A stretch of DNA of 64,000 bases from Tubulanus polymorphus (GCF_964204645.1 NC_134025.1:1803001-1867000); one strand, 5' to 3'; shown: positions 18,826 to 30,364, counted from the first letter of the stretch. Notes: a model not told the origin generated them from the sequence alone. Numbers and translations: made by a program.

Positions 18826-18980
18826 TAAAACTTAGACAAAATTATCTTAACCTTGTAAACTTTCGGACTATTTACATGAAAAGAAAAGCAAAGAAATGTA
18901 AAATTAGACAAAATTCAAACATTGTAAACTTTCGGACTATTTACACAGAAAAAACAACAAAAGATATGTAAAATTAGACT
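18826..18980 (+). repeat. Two-and-a-bit copies of a ~72-bp tandem repeat
   Basis: The unit begins GTAAAA(C)TTAGACAAAATT and contains GTAAACTTTCGGACTATTTA. It occurs twice, with the start of a third copy, and runs directly into the first module of the exon-intron array that follows. Confidence 0.7.
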
Positions 18981-21830
18981 ACCAACTTAGGAGACCCTCG
19001 CCGATAATGAACCCGGCAATCATAAAAGGTAACTTAATATAGTTTAAATTATTGCGATAAATTCTAAATGAAATACTTTGTCATTACAGGATATCTTCTT
19101 TTAATCATTGCAGCTAAATTTCAACTATAAGAAAAAACCCAGCTTGAGATCAAACACTCGTCCAAAATCGACCAACTGGAACAGCGCACAGCCAACTAGA
19201 ATCAACCAACCAACTTAGATGATCCACGCCGATAACGAATCCAGCAATCATAAAAGGTAACTTAATATAGATGCAATTATTTCGATTCATTCTCAATGAA
19301 AAGTTTTGTGATTACACGATATCTTTGTTTACTCTTCAGCTGAATCCTATCTTCATCAAACTGCCCAGCTTGAGATCAACAACTCATCATATATCTACCG
19401 ATAAGAACAGCCCACAAAACAATCCAAGCTTAAATCAAAGGCATCAATGAACTTAGAACATTTTAACTGATACGGAACTCAGCAAACTTGAAATGTAAGT
19501 TGATATTTTATGGAAATGATAATGATGAATTCTAAATGAAATAATTTGTCATTACAGGCTATCTTCTTTTAATCATAGCAGCTAAATTGCAACTATAAGA
19601 AAAAACCCAGCTTGAGATCAACTACTCTTCCAAAATTGACCAACTGGAACAGCGCCATTTGCCAAATTTTTGTAGTCTCTCCTACTGTAAACAGAGGGCG
19701 CATGGGTCTGCTGGCATAGCCACTGACCTGTATTTACAGGATATCTTTGTTTACTCATTTTAAGCTAAATCCTATCTATATGAAACTGCCGCTCATGAGA
19801 TCAACAACTCGTTTAAAATCTGCCGATTAGAGAACAGCACTCAGAAGGGGCCAATTTGAATTGATCTCAACATCCACCAACCAACGTAGGAGATCCTCGC
19901 CGATAGCGAACAAAGCAATAATAAAAGGTAAGTTGATATACATGAAATTATCTTATATAATAATACCGAATTGTTGTACCGACTGCTCCGTCGTTACTGG
20001 ATGTTTTGCCCTGAAAATTTGCCCGATGGTAGATCTCGACGTCTTTTATCGCTTGGGCATGGTGGTTTCCACGGGCTTTCCACTAGTTACGATTAATTCT
20101 GAATGAAATATTTGTATTTACAGGATATCTTTGTTTACTCTTTCAGCTTTATCCTATCAATGAACCCGCGTTTGAGATCAACAACTCCTTAAAACTCTGC
20201 CGATTAGAGAACAGCGCACAGAAGAGGCATTTAATTACCAAAATCTATGCACCGGTCCACATTGCTGATGTGATATATATCCGGCCATCATTAGTCTTAA
20301 ACAGTGATGAACTAATGCTACTACTACAACAAATAATTAGGCAGTTGGGGTTCGAAACAAATGTCCGAACACACCGAGGATCCAAGCCAATACTGAAACC
20401 AGCAATCGTTAAAGGTAAGTTGATTGACATGGAAATTATGATCAATGCTATATAAAGAATTATGTGAATACAGGATATTTTCATTTCAGTAAAATCTCAT
20501 CTATAGAAATAGGCCATCCTAAGATTAACTACTCAAAAATCTACTGATTAGAAAAGCCAACGGAAGATTCTAACTTGAATTGAACTCATCAACTACCACA
20601 GAAGAGTGCAATCATGAACAGACTACCTAACCGACACTAAACTCAGTTATCACAAATCACATCTATAAGAAAAAGCCCATACTAAGATCAACTAACCTTC
20701 TAGAATCTACTGATTGGAACAGTCGACAGAAGTATGCAACTTGAACTTAGAACTCAACCAACTCCAACTCCTAGCCGACACTAACCCGTTATCTTGAAAG
20801 GTAAATTGATTTACATGGAATTTATAATGATTAATGCTCTATGAAGAATTGTGTATATTGTAAGATATTGTATAATTACAGGATATCTTTTATTCATTTC
20901 AGCTAAATTACATCTATAAGAATATGCCTAAGATTAACTAGTCAAAAATCTACTGATTCGAATAGCCAACAGAATATTCCAACTTGAATTGAATTCATCA
21001 ACTACCACAGAACGAATTTAACTCATGAACCGACTTAGACGATCCTAGCCGATACTAAACTCAGCAATTTTGAAAGGTAAGTTGATTCACATGGAATCTA
21101 TTAACATTAATGCTATATGAAATATTGTGTGAATACAGGATATCTCCTTTTGTGCATTTCAGCTAAATCACATCTATAAGAAAAAGCCCATACTAAGATC
21201 AACTAACCATCTAGAATCTACTGATTAGAACAGACAACAGAAGAATGCACTGAATATTATAATTGAATTTTACTAATCAACCAACTTAGAACACCTAGCC
21301 GACACTTAATCCAGTTATCTTGAAAGGTAAGTTGATTTACATGGAATTTATTATGGTTAATGCTATATGAAAAATTGTGTATATTGTAAGATATTGTATA
21401 ATTACAGGATATCTTCTTTTATTCATTTCAGCTAAATTACATCTATAAGATCTCTGCTCAGCCTAAGAGTGATTAGTGAAAAATATACTGATTCGAATAG
21501 CTAACAGAATATTCCAACTTGAATCATCATCAACTACCTCAGAACGAATTTAACTCATGAACCGACTTAGACAATCCTAGCCGATACTAAACTCAGCAAT
21601 TTTGAAAGGTAAGTTGATTCACATGGAATCTTTTATCATTAATGCTATATGAAATATTGTGTGAATGCAGGATATCTCCTTTTGTGCATTTCAGCTAAAT
21701 CACATCTATAAGAAAAAGCCCATACTAAGGTCAACTAACCATCTAGAATCTACTGATTAGAACAGACAACAGAAGATTCCAACTTGAATTGAAATCATCA
21801 ACTACCACAGAAGAGTCCTACTTGATTTCA
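18981..21830 (+). repeat. Tandem array of exon-intron-like modules
   Basis: A module of about 230 bp (early copies) to 270 bp (late copies) is repeated about nine times. Each has an exon-like part ending AAAG|GTAA(G/C)TT, a 60-90 nt intron-like part containing AATGAAAT or TATGAAAT, and an acceptor ACAG|GATATC followed 20-25 nt later by a second acceptor CAG|CTAAAT. Donors are near 19029, 19257, 19495, 19928, 20415, 20811, 21076, 21328 and 21609. Acceptors are near 19089, 19557, 19739, 20123, 20472, 20880, 21138, 21408 and 21670. The exon-like parts end in related sequence that translates as R(R/G)S.PI.NPAI(I/V)K in several copies. Most copies carry stops in every frame. One copy (20124-20414) is fully open. 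This may be a spliced non-coding transcript or a decayed gene with tandemly duplicated exons. Confidence 0.7.
20124..20414 (+). other. Stop-free, phase-symmetric exon within the module array
   Basis: From ACAG|GATATC to AAAG|GTAAGT this copy is 291 nt long and open throughout when read in phase 1, and it also ends in phase 1. Such 1-1 exons can be duplicated without breaking frame. The peptide includes GYLCLLFQLYPINEPAFEIN, a helix-like NSDELMLLLQQIIRQLGFET and the basic tail RTHRGSKPILKPAIVK. It contains about 100 nt (roughly 20230-20345) absent from the other copies. I do not recognise the protein. A run this long without stops in AT-rich DNA is unlikely by chance, but neighbouring copies have stops, so coding status is unproven. 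Confidence 0.4.
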
Positions 21831-21910
21831 ACTGCATAGGCCTAGAAGTCCAGATGAGAAATTCAGCCAGCAGCGGTTTATCGCCCAATGACAGATTTCT
21901 TCTACAGGTG

Positions 21911-22040
21911 GAGCAGAGACAATGCGTGTGTTATAATCACTTATTCAAGAGCAGCACAGACAATGCGTATCTCATAAACACTTATTCAGGAGCAGCACAG
22001 ACAATGCGTACCTTATAAACACTTGTTCATGAGCAGCAAC
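21911..22040 (+). repeat. Three-copy 41-bp tandem repeat
   Basis: Units start near 21911, 21949 and 21990, with GAGCAGCACAGACAATGCGT followed by ATAAACACTT(A/G)TTCA. It lies directly after the last module of the exon-intron array, where a terminal exon would be expected. AATAAA at about 22161-22166 could end such a transcript. Confidence 0.75.
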
Positions 22041-23929
22041 ATCAGTAGAATATGTAAAGTATTGATTTATTTTGTGTATTACCTTTTTACAAACTAGTCT
22101 GATGTGTAACATGGGTTTCAAAATGCGTCTTAAAATTCACTGTCTATTTGAAGAGACGGAAATAAAGAAATAGTTTTAATGTTGATTAATGAAAATTGAA
22201 GATAGATAATTAGGGCTCTGGGCCTGAGAAGGAACTATTCATATTTGAATATTTCAATAAAATGGCATCCTAATTCTTTCATATTGATTAGGCAAACTGT
22301 TTTCGATTTGTAAACAGATGTGTCATGTCCTTTGTAATGTGACAGAAAGTTCCTTCTTGGAGTCTCATGAAATCTTCACTCCATTAATTGATGGTATTGA
22401 TCGCGTTCAGCGTCACGGTTCGACGTAGGTCCGTTGAAATGTACCTAAATTGAGATATGATATCAACAGGATAGTTCAGATAATCTTCATACTTAGTTAA
22501 ACATAGCTTTGCATCATTTGTAAAAGTGACATAGTTTGGTTTCTTAGAAACCTTGATTCATTTTATATTTCCTAAGAATGAAAATGATTTGCATAGCCTA
22601 AATGTTCAAAGGTAGGAGAGGGGTAGTCAGTTAAACGGTTGCAACTTTTAAATGTAATAAAGGAAGTTGATACCTGATTAGTTTGGACTCCTAAACTCGC
22701 CCAGCAAGTTTATGGGCTTTGAATAAAGATGTTTTGAAAATGATTCCGTGGCCAAAAAGTGGGATCAATATAAACTGGCTACGCCCTTGAATATCATCAC
22801 GTAGTCATCATATCATCACATAGACTATAATGTTTGGCAGTGTTCTGTGTACAAATAATAAGTTTATATACCAAAGTGTTGATGTATTTTTTGATACCAT
22901 AATTTTTTCGAAGGCCTATGAAAGCGATTTGACTAATGAGTAGAATATCTCGATTTTCACATTGAGCTCCCATGTGGATGATCATAGCTAGGTATATGAA
23001 AACTTGTATCTTAGTACATTGTATCCACAGAGGTATAAGAGAGGTATAGCTAGGAATAATGTGATATAAAGGAATAAATGATAATGGCCAGCAATAATTT
23101 TGATCGTTTTAATTCTGTTTATAGCTGTTTTAACTTCTTTCATCGTCATCCATATCATAAGGTTGAGTGGCTTTCAATGATCGCTTAACTCCAAATCGGG
23201 GTGTTTAATGATAAACGATTATTTAGGTGCAGCAGTGAATTTGTAGCACTTTTTTAAAGTGAGCCCATATTTCCACCGGTAAGAAATTCCCGATGATGTA
23301 AATAGTAAAAAATTGTACAAAATACATAGAACATAATCAAAGAAGTAAATAAATAAAAAAAACAATGAATAAAAAATACATAACAAAATAAATATTAAAA
23401 AAAAAAACAAATCATAACTAATAAAAAAATAAACAAAAACGAACAAACAATTAGTTAACTTCCATGATTATACTTACTTAAAATCATAATAAAAAAATAA
23501 ACAAAAACGAACAAACAATTAGTTAACTTCTATAATTATAGGGCCTTCATCATCAGGAATTTTTTTTGAATAACTTAATCTAATCATTAAAGGTTGTTCT
23601 TCACATGGAACAACCTTCTCTAGAGTTTCCCAACCTCTTGAGATCATTTCTGTTGTTGTTTTAAGCATTCTATCGGACAGTTAGTAATAAACAAAACAAA
23701 TAACCATAAACCTTAACTAAACCAAACACACTAAAAAAATATCTGTTTCGATAGAATGCTTCAAATAACTGATGAAAGATCACCCGCCCTTTTACCTATA
23801 GCACACCCTGTCACTGCTGTTACTGTTGATCGTTTTAGGGATAATATCTGGGAGATTTTACATTTTACTTTATTTCAGAAAGAATGTTAAACAGCTATAA
23901 ATGTGATTAGTTATCGATAGTAAAATTAT
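22041..23929. other. Intergenic, no gene seen
   Basis: AT-rich. It contains a direct repeat of ATAAACAAAAACGAACAAAC followed by AATTAGTTAACTTC (23428-23469 and 23494-23531), a short hairpin AAGGTTGTTC/GAACAACCTT near 23591-23618, and an inverted pair AGCATTCTATCG/CGATAGAATGCT (about 23664 and 23748). These look like small transposon remnants. No protein-coding signal. Confidence 0.5.
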
Positions 23930-25790
23930 TGTCATATTTTCAAATAACTTTGTATTAAATGTATCAAATGTACGAACTGATAATGTTTGAAAATCTTAAG
24001 TTAAGACGAGGGACAGCGGAAGCGCGACATTGTAGGTTTTGTCTCTTGTTTAAATGCTTTTATGTTGAACTGTTATTAAAATACAGTCCATTTGTTAACA
24101 AGGTACTTAGATGATAATTCCTCGAGTAAATACCTATCATTTAGCAAGGTGTAATTTTTGTCATGAGAATAAAACGACACATACGTGTTCATTATTCATC
24201 TTAAAATTTTTTGGCTGTTTAGTTAGGTTTATAGCAACCATCAAACTGAGGTTTTATCGAATATAGAGGAGCATTCTTTTCTATAAATAAGGAAATATGA
24301 ACAGTGTTGATTAGTAAATTGTCCTAGCTATGTTTTGATAGCTATTGTCGGTTTTACAATATATGGGGCCCGATTCAAATCTGCACGCGATGCATTCCCG
24401 ATCTTGAAAAGTTATCGAATTCAGTTTAATTGTAGATATCTCAGTGATCTGTTATTTGTAATTTACCTAGATATATGGATAGATGAAATATGATGATACT
24501 CAATATATCTTAATTAAAAAACCTTCAAAATACTTTGCATTAAACGTAACAATGTTGAGAAAATAACATTGATAATGTTCGAAAACCTCAGGCAAGGTTG
24601 GCAAAACTCTAGCTATCTTACTTAAAACTCTAGTTATCTTGTAAAATAATGTTAATGGAAATGAAAAAATAAAGATTGATTAGTTAATCTCAAGCTTTCA
24701 AGATTGAATCTGTAGGTTTTATTAGTTTTAATGCTTTTATGTTGAACTGTTTTTCGAATACAGTTCACTCATTTGTTAACGAGTAACTTACAATTCCTCA
24801 AATACAAAGCAAAGTTTGCGAAATTTCGGTTTTCTTTTAAGAATAATGTTTAATGAAACGAAATTAGAGATTGATTATTTGAGAGAGCGAATTTGTGGAT
24901 TTATGGAGTTTTAATGTTTATATGTTGGAGATATGTTATGTAGTTCTTTGATGATTGATGATACATAAACAGAGTATCTTGAATATCTCTTACATTGTCA
25001 TTTGAAGAGTTGATATGATAAAATGCTTCATATTTCATGAAATAGCCAAATGTCACTTACGCCCAGTGATTTCATGAATGTCAAATTAATAGTCTTAGAC
25101 ATTCAGACTGGTCCCAATTGTCAGTGTTTTATGGATCAAAGTTTACAATTCTTTGTGTTATATTATTATTATCCTATTGATTCAAATTTTCTGAATCAGT
25201 TGTAGTCGAAATGTTTTTGGTGAATAAAAACCTTGAAATACCTTGCAGTAGCAATTGTGATGTTAAAGGCTAGTACGGTAATCTTATTTCTTGGATAAAA
25301 ATAAAGCTAAAAATGATACCTTGTTTTTCCTGATCGGCCAGCTGTCATTTTGTAAATAACAATGAAATTTGTATTCAGTTAATCTCTATAACTGCCGAAA
25401 ATGTTATGGTTAGCTTGATCATGATTTTAAAGTAATACCTATAAGGTAGATAGGCAGCTGGCCGGGTCAACTTTTAAGAGTAAAAATGTAAATCAGATTG
25501 ATTCAACATTAAATCTTACGCTTTCCAGGGTAATTGGCCAGGTTTACCTCTGGTTTTAGTGCGGGGAGCCATGGACTCTAACAGTTTAGAGACCATGGTT
25601 GTTGCCCATAGACATTTCCGTTTAGAGTCTATGGTTGGACCAGGGATGTATAAACTCTAGTTTATAGTTTATGCGTCCATGGTTGGACTGTTTTTGAAAT
25701 ACAGTCCACGTGTTTGAGGAACTTACGTTATAATTCCTCGAGCAAATACCTGGCATTTTGTATAATTATTGTATGATAATAAATATGTTT
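23930..25790. repeat. Three decayed copies of a ~600-700 bp repeat
   Basis: Landmarks recur in order: a (A/C)TTTG(C/T)ATTAAA block (23945, 24533, a weaker one near 25240), then TGCTTTTATGTTGAACTGTT (24054, 24730; partly at 25682), then AATACAGT(C/T)CA and AATTCCTCGAG(T/C)AAATACCT (24117, 25730). The copies are strongly diverged and spaced 585-710 bp apart. The third ends just before the ENOPH1 promoter. MITE family A copy 2 is inserted in the third. Confidence 0.55.
25294..25480. mobile_element. MITE family A, copy 2 (inverted, diverged)
   Basis: Reverse-complemented, this matches the interior and right end of the 2800-3029 element: GTTGACCCGGCC, GCCTATCTACC, ATCATGATCAA and terminal AACAAGGTATCATTTTTAGC. 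The opposite terminal repeat is eroded or missing. Confidence 0.6.
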
Positions 25791-26044
25791 GTTTGAAATT
25801 CTTTATTTTATTCATTAAGTTAATAAACTATTCTGAACTTTGTTAGTTGACCAGTCAGTGGTTTTTTGCAATCCACCTCTTTTTTCAACCCAATATTTCC
25901 ACCAACATTGTCCGGAGACGAGGATGTGCGGAAAACATGATGATGCGATACCGCCAGGTGGCAGCACTGTACGGCAAGAGACGCGTCTTTCTTTGTTATA
26001 ATTTTCGCCGGTTTTATTTTCCATCTGTTTTACTCGTTTTAATA

Positions 26045-28099
26045 ATGGCTGAAGCTGTAGTGAGTCAGAAAAGAAGTATCAGCGAATGTATCGATCATTT
26101 AGAAGGTGTTAAAGTGGTTTTACTCGATATCGAAGGAACGACCACCCCGATTACATTCGTTAAAGTAAGTTCGATTCTACTAAAACTGGTCTGTTCAATA
26201 TCCGCTCAGTTAGTCTGAAAACCAGTCGTTGTTACCGGCTCCCTACAACGGTTGTTTGTAGAACGACGGCTAGGTACTAGACTACCGCTCAGTCTAATCC
26301 AAGTTATTCTATTCATTCGTTTTATTTTATAGGAAAAGCTTTTCCCCTATGTAAAAGAGAATGTCGAAGAATATTTGAATACTCATTACGATGAGGATGA
26401 ATGCCATGAAGATATTAAAGTGCTTCGAGAACAGGTACGTAAAACATTATTAAGCTTGCCACCAACTCACTGAGCCGATGATTAACATATAATGATTAAG
26501 TAACTAATGTCAGAGTAAAATATATGATAGATAAGCCAAGGCCTCCTCTCCAAACCTCATTTGTGAGAAGTTAGTAGTTATGTTTTCAGACATACCTTCT
26601 TTTAGCCTTTGTTACCCCAAGATTGTCTGGTAGGTATCGAGATTATCTCTCCCTAGCCTGTACACAGTCCTGTGTGATTTTATTTGAAGGCTTTGAAAGA
26701 TGAAAAGGAAGAAGTAGAAGGCGTCGTAACAATACCGAATAAAGATTCCGAGAAAGATGAAATTATTAAAAAAGCCGTTGAGAATATTCTATGGCAGATG
26801 TCTCTCGATCGTAAAACAACCGGTCTTAAACAACTTCAAGGTCACATATGGAGGCACGCGTATAAATCAGGAAATATAAAATCTCCGTAAGTATTTTAGA
26901 TTTTAGGACAAATAAGAAAAGTAGTAAGTTTCTCATCATTTCTGATGGTATTGTTTTCTGTGCGATTTTCTCAGAATTTTTTAAATATATTTTGAAATTT
27001 TGAACTGATAAGAAACTAGTTATTTTATTTAGCCTTACTGTGTTTATTGATATTCAGTATTTTGAGAAATTATACATCATTGTTATTTCAGAGTTTACGA
27101 AGACGTTTCAGACGCTATGAAGAAATTAACTAAAACCGATCGGAAAGTTTATATCTATTCATCAGGGAGCGTTGAAGCTCAGAAATTGATATATCGTTAT
27201 TCCGATCAGGGAGATTTAACTGAGGTCAGTACATAGTTCATCAAATATGTGTCCACACAGACTGACCACTTCTCCCTTTGTACTGACAAAATACTCCTCG
27301 TATTATTGGATGTTACACAATCGTCATTCTCTCCAATTCTACTCCAATTCATCGTGATAGCGACCCATCCCTGCTCCAACTGCCCAGGAGTTAGAACACT
27401 GGAGCAATCTCAACGGTCGCGCATGATCCGAGAGGGAAATGAAATATCAATATTAACATCACAGGTTAAGATCTATGATTCTAATTACAGTATCTGTCTG
27501 GTCATTTCGATACAAAAATTGGAGCTAAAGGTGATAAAGAAAGCTACACAAAGATAGTCGAGGAGATTGATTGTAAACCTGAAGAAGCTCTTTTCTTGAC
27601 TGATATTCCTAAAGGTAAGTAAAGCTTTCGATGAACTATGAAGAGTTCGTACCCCGCTGTTTAAATGTTGGTATATTTATAATCACATGGTTCCTACAAA
27701 TCAGGGAATTCCTGATTGCACAGATAATCAGGGAATTCTGACTCATTTCTTGAAAATCGGGGAATTTGTATTTTTGTTTTTGGTGTCTTGTTGGTCTTGC
27801 TAGTGACGAGTGGCACGAGGAACCATTTGATAAGAAACAGTCCCCAATGCGGATATCTTATGATTTGATCGAGGAATTATTGAGCAAGGATTGCCTGATC
27901 TTTTAAGAACCCTGTGTAAGTAGTAAGGTTTTGAAATTAATTTTTATCATCTTATTTTTGTACAGAATGCAAGGCTGCATTAGAAGCAGGACTGAAAGCT
28001 TGTGTCGTTATCCGTCCTGGGAATGCAGAATTAACCGAAGATGAAAAGAAAACCTACAATCAAATCTCTTCTTTTGCAGAGTTATTTCCTGAAAAGTGA
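26045..28099 (+). CDS. ENOPH1: Enolase-phosphatase E1 (methionine salvage)
   Basis: Bifunctional cytosolic enzyme of the methionine salvage pathway. It enolises 2,3-diketo-5-methylthiopentyl-1-phosphate and then removes the phosphate to give the acireductone. Six exons join in phase: 26045-26164, 26333-26434, 26690-26886, 27092-27224, 27491-27614, 27966-28099, giving 269 aa (human 261). It is a HAD-superfamily hydrolase. Motif I is VVLLDIEGTTTPI (residues 24-36; the variant DxExT is normal for this family), motif II is IYSSGS, and the later motif is ALFLTDIPKE. LQGHIWRHAYKSG is the family's cap/substrate segment. I chose the ATG at 26045 because it starts MAEAVVSQKRS; an open frame runs further upstream from 25847 but that part resembles nothing. 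The gene stands alone on the plus strand. Confidence 0.97.
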
Positions 28100-28692
28100 A
28101 TTCATTTTCTGTTTATTACGAGTAATGGAATTACTCTGTAACGATGTAAGACATAATCATTTCATACAATTCACAAACTATTGTATCATCGAGCTAAAGG
28201 TATTGAATTTTTGTTAAAACAGTGATTAGCACGATATCTTGTTTAGCATTCAGGATATTTTGATTTACGATCTTTAAATGTCTAGTGTGACAAGATGAAA
28301 TAATTTTAGAGGTTCAGGGTAATTGAAATGTCGTGCATACAGAAAATGATCAGTGGAATTTAAGATGGCAGCAAAATTCAATGTTGTATCGTGTTAATAA
28401 TATTGTGTTGATTGTTGTATTTATTTGGTACTTTCTGCCACAAGTATTTTGTATCAGGGCATTTTATCTAGGCTGTCTGTCATTAAATCAATGGCTAATT
28501 TCAGTTGAGATGAGTAAATTATTTAGTTGATCTTCCAACCAGATTTTGGTAATGAATTGACTTTTATTCTCCCGGTTATTTTAACCCAATATTTATGGGT
28601 TTCGACAAGTTTTAAACCACCGCAGTTGATTTCCAGCATTATGCATTGTCTCATCGCTGTATTTTTATTACATGTTGTGCTTCGATTTATCG

Positions 28693-28698
28693 AATAAA
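28693..28698 (+). terminator. Likely ENOPH1 polyadenylation signal
   Basis: AATAAA about 590 nt past the ENOPH1 stop, preceded by T-rich sequence. The intervening 28100-28692 has no other gene and is read as the 3' UTR. Confidence 0.5.
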
Positions 28699-29175
28699 AG
28701 TAAATTTGAAAAATATTAGAATCATGTATTTCTTGTTTTTATGATTTGATGGAGTGGTGGTAGAAGTCTATTGTTTGCCAGGCAGTGGAGGAACCTTCAA
28801 ATGTCTTTTTTCCTCATCAGCAGAACGGTTCAAAGATACATTTATCTAATGAAATACCATTCATCATCATCATTTTACAGTTGTATGAGGAATTTTTCCT
28901 TTGGACTTAATTGAATGGTGAGGGCTTGCGTGTGTGTACTTAGTCGCACCAATGTTTGTCAAGGAGGGATTTGAATTGTTCACGTCTCTTATAATTAATC
29001 TATTTTTCTGACTCGAATCCATTCTACCTACCTGTTGCTCTAAAGGATTGATTGCCCGAGAGAGTTCTAATGGACGAATATCGTATGAAAGGGTACAGCT
29101 AATGAACGGTGCAGGTTACACATGACTGGTCGAGTCTCGGGTACAACTTACACTTTCAAACCGAGGTGATCGTAA

Positions 29176-29250
29176 CAATTCAGTAGCGAAGTGGTAAGTA
29201 CGCTAGGTTGTAGTGCTGAAGGTCGTGAGCTCGAAACTTGTGGTGGCCGA
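29176..29250 (+). repeat. tRNA-like SINE head or tRNA pseudogene
   Basis: TAGCGAAGTGGTAAGTACGC resembles a tRNA D-arm/A box. GAGCTCGAAACTTG, about 40 nt later, resembles the T-arm/B box. Spacing fits an internal RNA polymerase III promoter. The acceptor stem cannot be paired cleanly, so a functional tRNA is unlikely; a tRNA-derived SINE fragment fits better. The flanks 28716-29409 otherwise hold no gene. Confidence 0.4.
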
Positions 29251-29409
29251 TTATTTTCCGTCCAATTTTTGATTTTTGATTAAGCTAAAATTACCAAACA
29301 ACAAGGATTCAACATGATGATTTTCGATTACAAAATATTTCGTGGATGAAGTTCTGGATATAGCATTAACGGCATTAGCCTTTATTGTAAACTGAAAAGT
29401 TGATACATT

Positions 29410-30364
29410 TTATTTGCTTTTGTAATCAGAGCAAGGTAAACACGAGTCCCTGTGCGAGTGATGACCCCAACTTCGACCTCCATTTTTGCAACATTCGATG
29501 TAATTAACCAGTACACCATGAAATCCTTTAGCATTTCCATGATGACAGTGATGACCTTTATAACAGAATTTCTCCATTTCTATCACTTCTATTTTAAATA
29601 TAGATCAAAATTGTTTTTATCATTTTTGAAATACTGCTCGAAGATATAGGTGAAATACTGGATTCTAACCTGTTCTACAACCCGCACCGGTCCAACCATC
29701 GCAACATTTATATACGTTCCTGTTTGAATAATCATAAAAAATCTGAATAGAATTACATGGAGAACATAAAATTATGCGAAGATATCGGTTGATGGTAATA
29801 GGGTGTGAATGAACTTTTCAATGAACATACTTGAGAAAAGTACATTGAGGTACATTTGAATCTTTAAATTCTATCCATTGCAACAACAAGGCTTCTATTT
29901 GTTCAATGCCCATATCATCAAATACATGAGAGACTGCCGGGTCGAGATTGAAGCCACCAAGAGTCTGCTGTACATATTCCGAACATCTAACTGTACGTCT
30001 CTCCATCGATGTACAAAACCTTGCAGAAATATATATGTGCGTCAGAACATTTATGTTCTAGCGACCAGTTTTGAATGACTATCACATCCCAAAAGAGTAC
30101 TTTGATGTCCATAAGGCAATATTACTGACACTACCTCGCAGAAATGCACTAATTTTCTTTGTTGACAAAGTAGAAAATGGTATGACTAAAAAGAATTTGA
30201 TGGACATGTACAAGTCTCACACGTCCCCCTGTTATAGGAAACATTAATATCAAATTCACTATTAAGATTGAAATAGGTTAATAGCACATATACTTAGTCT
30301 GTATACAGGGTGTAGTCAGAACAATGAAAATTATCACTCCAATAAACCGACTTGTCCTCTCCAT
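29410..30364 (-). CDS. Small secreted cysteine-rich protein (EMI-like + TB/properdin-N-like)
   Basis: Four exons were inferred by splice-phase matching: 30294-30364, 29831-30019, 29670-29719, 29410-29588, encoding about 162 aa. Residues 1-20 (MERTSRFIGVIIFIVLTTPC) form a plausible signal peptide. Exon 2 is acidic/helical with three cysteines. Exon 3 encodes NVYKCCDGWTGAGCRT, a CC-GW-G-C motif as at the end of EMI domains. Exon 4 holds CYKGHHCHHG, then ECCKNGGRSWG and CLPC before the stop. That cysteine pattern resembles TB domains and the properdin N-terminus. Donors are AA|GTATAT, AA|GTATGT and CAG|GTTAGA. The protein is probably extracellular; its role is unknown. The weakest point is the exon 4 acceptor (AAAATAG). 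No TSP1 or EGF repeats follow, so it is either a short stand-alone gene or a truncated relative of a larger matrix protein. Confidence 0.6.

Noticed and set aside
19020-21700. Intronic C/D-box snoRNAs in the module array
   Set aside because: A snoRNA host gene was considered because of short repeated introns. A clear RUGAUGA C box plus CUGA D box with terminal stem could not be found in the copies.
25815-26218. Longer ENOPH1 start (open from 25847) and an antisense frame
   Set aside because: The upstream part is in a different reading context and resembles nothing; the enzyme begins MAEAVVSQKRS at 26045 in frame with the DIEGT motif. The antisense frame is a shadow.
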